Below, one piece after another: positions 61,731 to 64,000 of a DNA stretch of 64,000 bases. This DNA is from Eubacteriales bacterium (lineage in GTDB: Bacteria > Bacillota > Clostridia > Oscillospirales > Butyricicoccaceae), in contig JAUNSG010000014.1 in NCBI GenBank assembly GCA_030539335.1, positions 1 through 64,000 on the forward strand, given 5' to 3'. The position numbers and the translations under genes are program-made. Position 1 is the first letter of the stretch; every line of letters starts with the position of its first letter. The notes below the pieces were generated by a model, which worked only from the letters and a program-made list of their open reading frames with translations, was not told the DNA's origin and ran no database searches.

Positions 61731-61760
61731 GGCCCCTTTGTGCGTCGTGCGCAGAGGGGC
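61731..61760 (+). promoter_or_regulatory. Hairpin before glpK
   Basis: GCCCCT...AGGGGC with inner GTGCG/CGCA-type pairing lies between the M16 gene and glpK. There is no T-run, so its role (weak terminator or leader hairpin) is uncertain. Confidence 0.35.
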
Positions 61761-61785
61761 TGTGTGCTATCGGAGGAGAACAGAG

Positions 61786-63279
61786 ATGAAATACATTATG
61801 GCGATGGACGCCGGTACTACCAGTGCGCGGTGCATCCTCTTTGACCACAGTGGCACGATTTGTGCCATGGCACAGAGGGAATTGACAGTAACGTTTCCGA
61901 AGGAAGGCTGGGTGGAGCAGGATGCGCGGGAGATCTGGGAAGCACAGCTTGCGGTCTGTCACGAAGCGCTGCAAAAGGCCGGACTGACGGGAGAAGACAT
62001 CGCGGCGATCGGGATTCCCAACCAGCGCGAGACGACAATTGTTTGGGACCGGCAGACCGGGGAGCCGGTCGGACCGGCGATTGTCTGGCAGTGCCGCCGC
62101 ACAGCCGAAGCGGCGGATGCCTTAAAGCGGCGCGGCCTGGCGGATTCGATTCGCCGGAAAACCGGCCTGATTATTGACGCTTATTTTTCGGCGACCAAGC
62201 TGCAATGGATTCTGGACCGGGATAAGAGCGTGCGGGCACGGGCGGAATGCGGGGAGCTGCTGTTTGGCACGGTGGAGAGCTGGCTGATCTGGAATTTGAC
62301 CGGCGGAGTGGTACACTGTACGGAGTATTCCAATGCAGCCCGCACCATGCTGTTTAATATTCATACGCTGGATTGGGATGAGGATATTCTGCGGGAGCTG
62401 AATATTCCGCGTCAGATGCTGCCGCAGCCGGTTCCATCCAGCGGTGTGATGGCAGAGACGGAGGTATTTGGAGCGCGCATTCCGATTGCCGGTGCAGCAG
62501 GCGATCAGCAGGCCGCGCTGTTTGGCCAGAATTGCTTTGAACCGGGGGAGGCGAAAAATACCTACGGTACCGGTTGTTTTCTTCTGATGAATACCGGGAC
62601 ACAGCCGGTGGAGAGCCGGAACGGACTGCTGACAACGGTTGCATGGGGATTTGACGGGACGGTTTCCTATGCGCTGGAAGGCTCTGTTTTTGTCGCTGGG
62701 GCAGCGATCCAGTGGCTGCGGGATGAGCTGGGATTGATTCACAGTGCCGCAGAGACGGAGGAACTGGCGTATCGTATCGCGGACACAGGCGGGGTCTATT
62801 TGGTTCCGGCGTTTGTCGGATTGGGCGCACCGTATTGGGATTCCTATGCGCGCGGGACACTGGTCGGCATGACACGCGGCACGGGCCGGGCGCATATTGT
62901 GCGGGCCGCACTGGAATCTTTGGCCTATCAGACCGCGGACGTCCTGGAAGCGATGCAGAACGATTCTGGAATTGCACTCCGGGCACTCAAGGCAGACGGC
63001 GGCGCCAGCCGGAACAATTTCCTGATGGAGTTTCAGGGAGATATTGTTGGCGTTCCGATCGTCCGTCCGCAGTGTGTCGAGACAACGGCGCTGGGGGCTG
63101 CATATCTGGCGGGACTGGCCGTAGGATATTGGAATGATGTAGAGGAAATCCGCAGGAACACGGCGACAGACCGGATCTTTGCTCCCCAAATGTCACAGGA
63201 GCAGAGGGAGCGGCTGATGAAGGATTGGCACCGTGCGGTTCAGTGTGCGAGCGGCTGGGCGGTGCCGGCAGACCGGTGA
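61786..63279 (+). CDS. glpK: Glycerol kinase
   Basis: 497 residues. [19 protein letters not shown] (phosphate 1), [36 protein letters not shown], and [22 protein letters not shown] with [17 protein letters not shown]. Full family length is about 500. It phosphorylates glycerol to glycerol-3-phosphate. The start at 61786 follows CGGAGGAG; an upstream in-frame stretch is non-coding. No glpF or glpD lies adjacent. Confidence 0.96.
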   Translation: MKYIMAMDAGTTSARCILFDHSGTICAMAQRELTVTFPKEGWVEQDAREIWEAQLAVCHEALQKAGLTGEDIAAIGIPNQRETTIVWDRQTGEPVGPAIVWQCRRTAEAADALKRRGLADSIRRKTGLIIDAYFSATKLQWILDRDKSVRARAECGELLFGTVESWLIWNLTGGVVHCTEYSNAARTMLFNIHTLDWDEDILRELNIPRQMLPQPVPSSGVMAETEVFGARIPIAGAAGDQQAALFGQNCFEPGEAKNTYGTGCFLLMNTGTQPVESRNGLLTTVAWGFDGTVSYALEGSVFVAGAAIQWLRDELGLIHSAAETEELAYRIADTGGVYLVPAFVGLGAPYWDSYARGTLVGMTRGTGRAHIVRAALESLAYQTADVLEAMQNDSGIALRALKADGGASRNNFLMEFQGDIVGVPIVRPQCVETTALGAAYLAGLAVGYWNDVEEIRRNTATDRIFAPQMSQEQRERLMKDWHRAVQCASGWAVPADR

Positions 63280-63308
63280 TAAAAAGCAAAAATTTTTTAA
63301 AAAAAACG

Positions 63309-63337
63309 TTGACAACTCCCGAAATTCTTGTTATACT
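63309..63337 (+). promoter_or_regulatory. Promoter of tRNA-Arg
   Basis: TTGACA (63309-63314), 17-nt spacer, TATACT (63332-63337), 28 bp before the tRNA. Confidence 0.85.
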
Positions 63338-63364
63338 AGTCAGGCAGTCAAGAGATTGCGGTAT

Positions 63365-63441
63365 GCGCCAGTAGCTCAGCTGGATAGAGTGTTTGGCTAC
63401 GAACCAAAAGGTCGGGGGTTCGAATCCCTTCTGGCGTACCA
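63365..63441 (+). tRNA. tRNA-Arg(ACG)
   Basis: 77 bases folding into a cloverleaf with acceptor GCGCCAG/CTGGCGT and an encoded CCA end. Anticodon loop CTACGAA, anticodon ACG at 63399-63401. T-loop TTCGAAT. It reads CGN arginine codons after adenosine deamination. Several G-U pairs (including 1-72 and in the D- and T-stems) are seen. Single-gene unit with own promoter and terminator. Confidence 0.95.
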
Positions 63442-63442
63442 G

Positions 63443-63479
63443 AAAAACCGGTTATTTCGAAAGAAATAACCGGTTTTTT
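63443..63479 (+). terminator. Intrinsic terminator after tRNA-Arg
   Basis: AAAACCGGTTATTTC-GAAA-GAAATAACCGGTTTT, a perfect stem of about 15 bp with T-run. Confidence 0.93.
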
Positions 63480-63614
63480 GGCATTTTTAGAGAAAATAAC
63501 AAATCTCCTTTCTGAGAGAAACAGATTGATTTTCTTCATCATACCATATAAAAAAGCAAAACAATCGATTTGGAAATACATCAGAAAGTTACCTGTGCGA
63601 TCATTTTATTACCA

Positions 63615-63643
63615 TTGTAGGCGGGCTTTGCAGGTGGTATGAT
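63615..63643 (+). promoter_or_regulatory. Promoter of ABC ATPase gene
   Basis: TTGTAG (63615-63620), 17-nt spacer, TATGAT (63638-63643), 46 bp before the start. The 63480-63614 stretch is AT-rich with nothing else recognised. Confidence 0.6.
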
Positions 63644-63689
63644 TTCATTAAAGAGAAATGCGGCAGGCAACCATAAGGAGGAAAAAACA

Positions 63690-64000
63690 ATGGCAAGTAT
63701 TACGTTTACCCATGTGAATAAAACGTATCCGGGCAATGTAGAGGTTGTACCGGATCTGAATCTGGAAATCAAGGACAAAGAATTTGTCATTCTTGTTGGT
63801 CCGTCCGGCTGCGGTAAATCCACGACCCTGCGAATGATTGCAGGTTTGGAGGACATTACCAGCGGTGAGCTGAAAATCGGGGATCGGGTCGTCAATGATG
63901 TCGCGCCAAAGGACCGTGATATTGCAATGGTTTTTCAGAACTACGCCTTGTACCCGCATATGACGGTATATAAGAACATCGCCTTTGGCCTGGAGCTGCG
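63690..64000 (+). CDS. Sugar ABC transporter ATPase (MsmX/UgpC/MalK type), 5' part
   Basis: The first 103 residues are in the window; the gene continues beyond 64000. Starts [15 protein letters not shown], Walker [21 protein letters not shown]-loop [20 protein letters not shown]. This matches the ATPases that serve carbohydrate uptake systems, often shared by several permeases. AAGGAGG is eight bases before the ATG. Substrate and partners are outside the window. Confidence 0.93.
   Translation, partial: MASITFTHVNKTYPGNVEVVPDLNLEIKDKEFVILVGPSGCGKSTTLRMIAGLEDITSGELKIGDRVVNDVAPKDRDIAMVFQNYALYPHMTVYKNIAFGLEL

Overview
The window is a chromosomal stretch of a Gram-positive anaerobe of the class Clostridia, most likely Oscillospirales (a butyrate-producing gut type such as Butyricicoccaceae is a guess). 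The grounds are: strong AGGAGG ribosome sites with frequent GTG/TTG starts, TTGACA/TATAAT promoters, SpoVG, a four-subunit 2-oxoacid:ferredoxin oxidoreductase under a T-box, RecD2, ComF, YfhO/GtrA, and WalR-like boxes. Most coding DNA is moderately GC-rich. A few AT-rich islands (about 0.5-2.1 kb, 8.5-9.4 kb, 25.5-26.7 kb) carry small HTH regulators and other accessory genes.

Layout. 0-3.3 kb: hairpin-rich non-coding DNA that may be the edge of a mobile element, four small HTH regulators on the minus strand, an unknown protein and a CatA-like acyltransferase. 3.5-8.4 kb: the str operon (L7Ae-like protein, rpsL, rpsG, fusA, tuf). 8.4-11.5 kb: a CPBP membrane protease gene between two near-identical terminator-promoter-operator copies, then a PadR / DUF1700 / DUF4097 operon. 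11.5-18.7 kb: MarR-controlled MFS exporter, recD2-comF, an MreB-like gene, and an SdpR/SdpI pair. 18.7-25.5 kb: murC, spoVG, an SGNH hydrolase, an ACT-bearing homoserine dehydrogenase, and yfhO-gtrA. 25.5-27.0 kb: an island of tandem XRE regulators with paired operators and a decayed gene copy. 27.0-30.4 kb: the por/vor-type porCDAB operon with a T-box leader whose specifier reads ATC (Ile). 30.6-33.1 kb: two membrane proteins. 33.1-41.0 kb: gdpP-rplI-dnaB-tilS-hpt-ftsH.

41.0-45.0 kb: an ACT protein-hom-thrB-lysC operon for aspartate-family amino acids, in which lysC has an internal start suited to a separate beta subunit. 45.1-49.7 kb: an rRNA methyltransferase followed by a 1240-residue protein with about 700 residues of acidic disordered sequence fused to a catalytically degenerate P-type-ATPase-like membrane domain. 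49.8-55 kb: an EF-G paralogue lacking key GTPase residues, RmlA-like nucleotidyltransferase, a phosphatase and an aminotransferase. 55-57.5 kb: three paralogous secreted SH3-3D proteins, each with the same promoter plus WalR-type box architecture. 57.6-64 kb: argF, HAD phosphatase, an M16 peptidase, glpK, a tRNA-Arg(ACG), and the start of a MalK/MsmX-type ABC ATPase running off the window.

The strongest leads are the pseudo-P-type ATPase fusion, the Ile T-box on porCDAB, the triplicated 3D-protein/WalR-box module, the two XRE cassettes with matched but divergent operators, and the duplicated PadR-type control region around the CPBP gene. No CRISPR array, rRNA gene or complete insertion sequence is visible. 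No homology search was run; family names come from motifs and order of domains.
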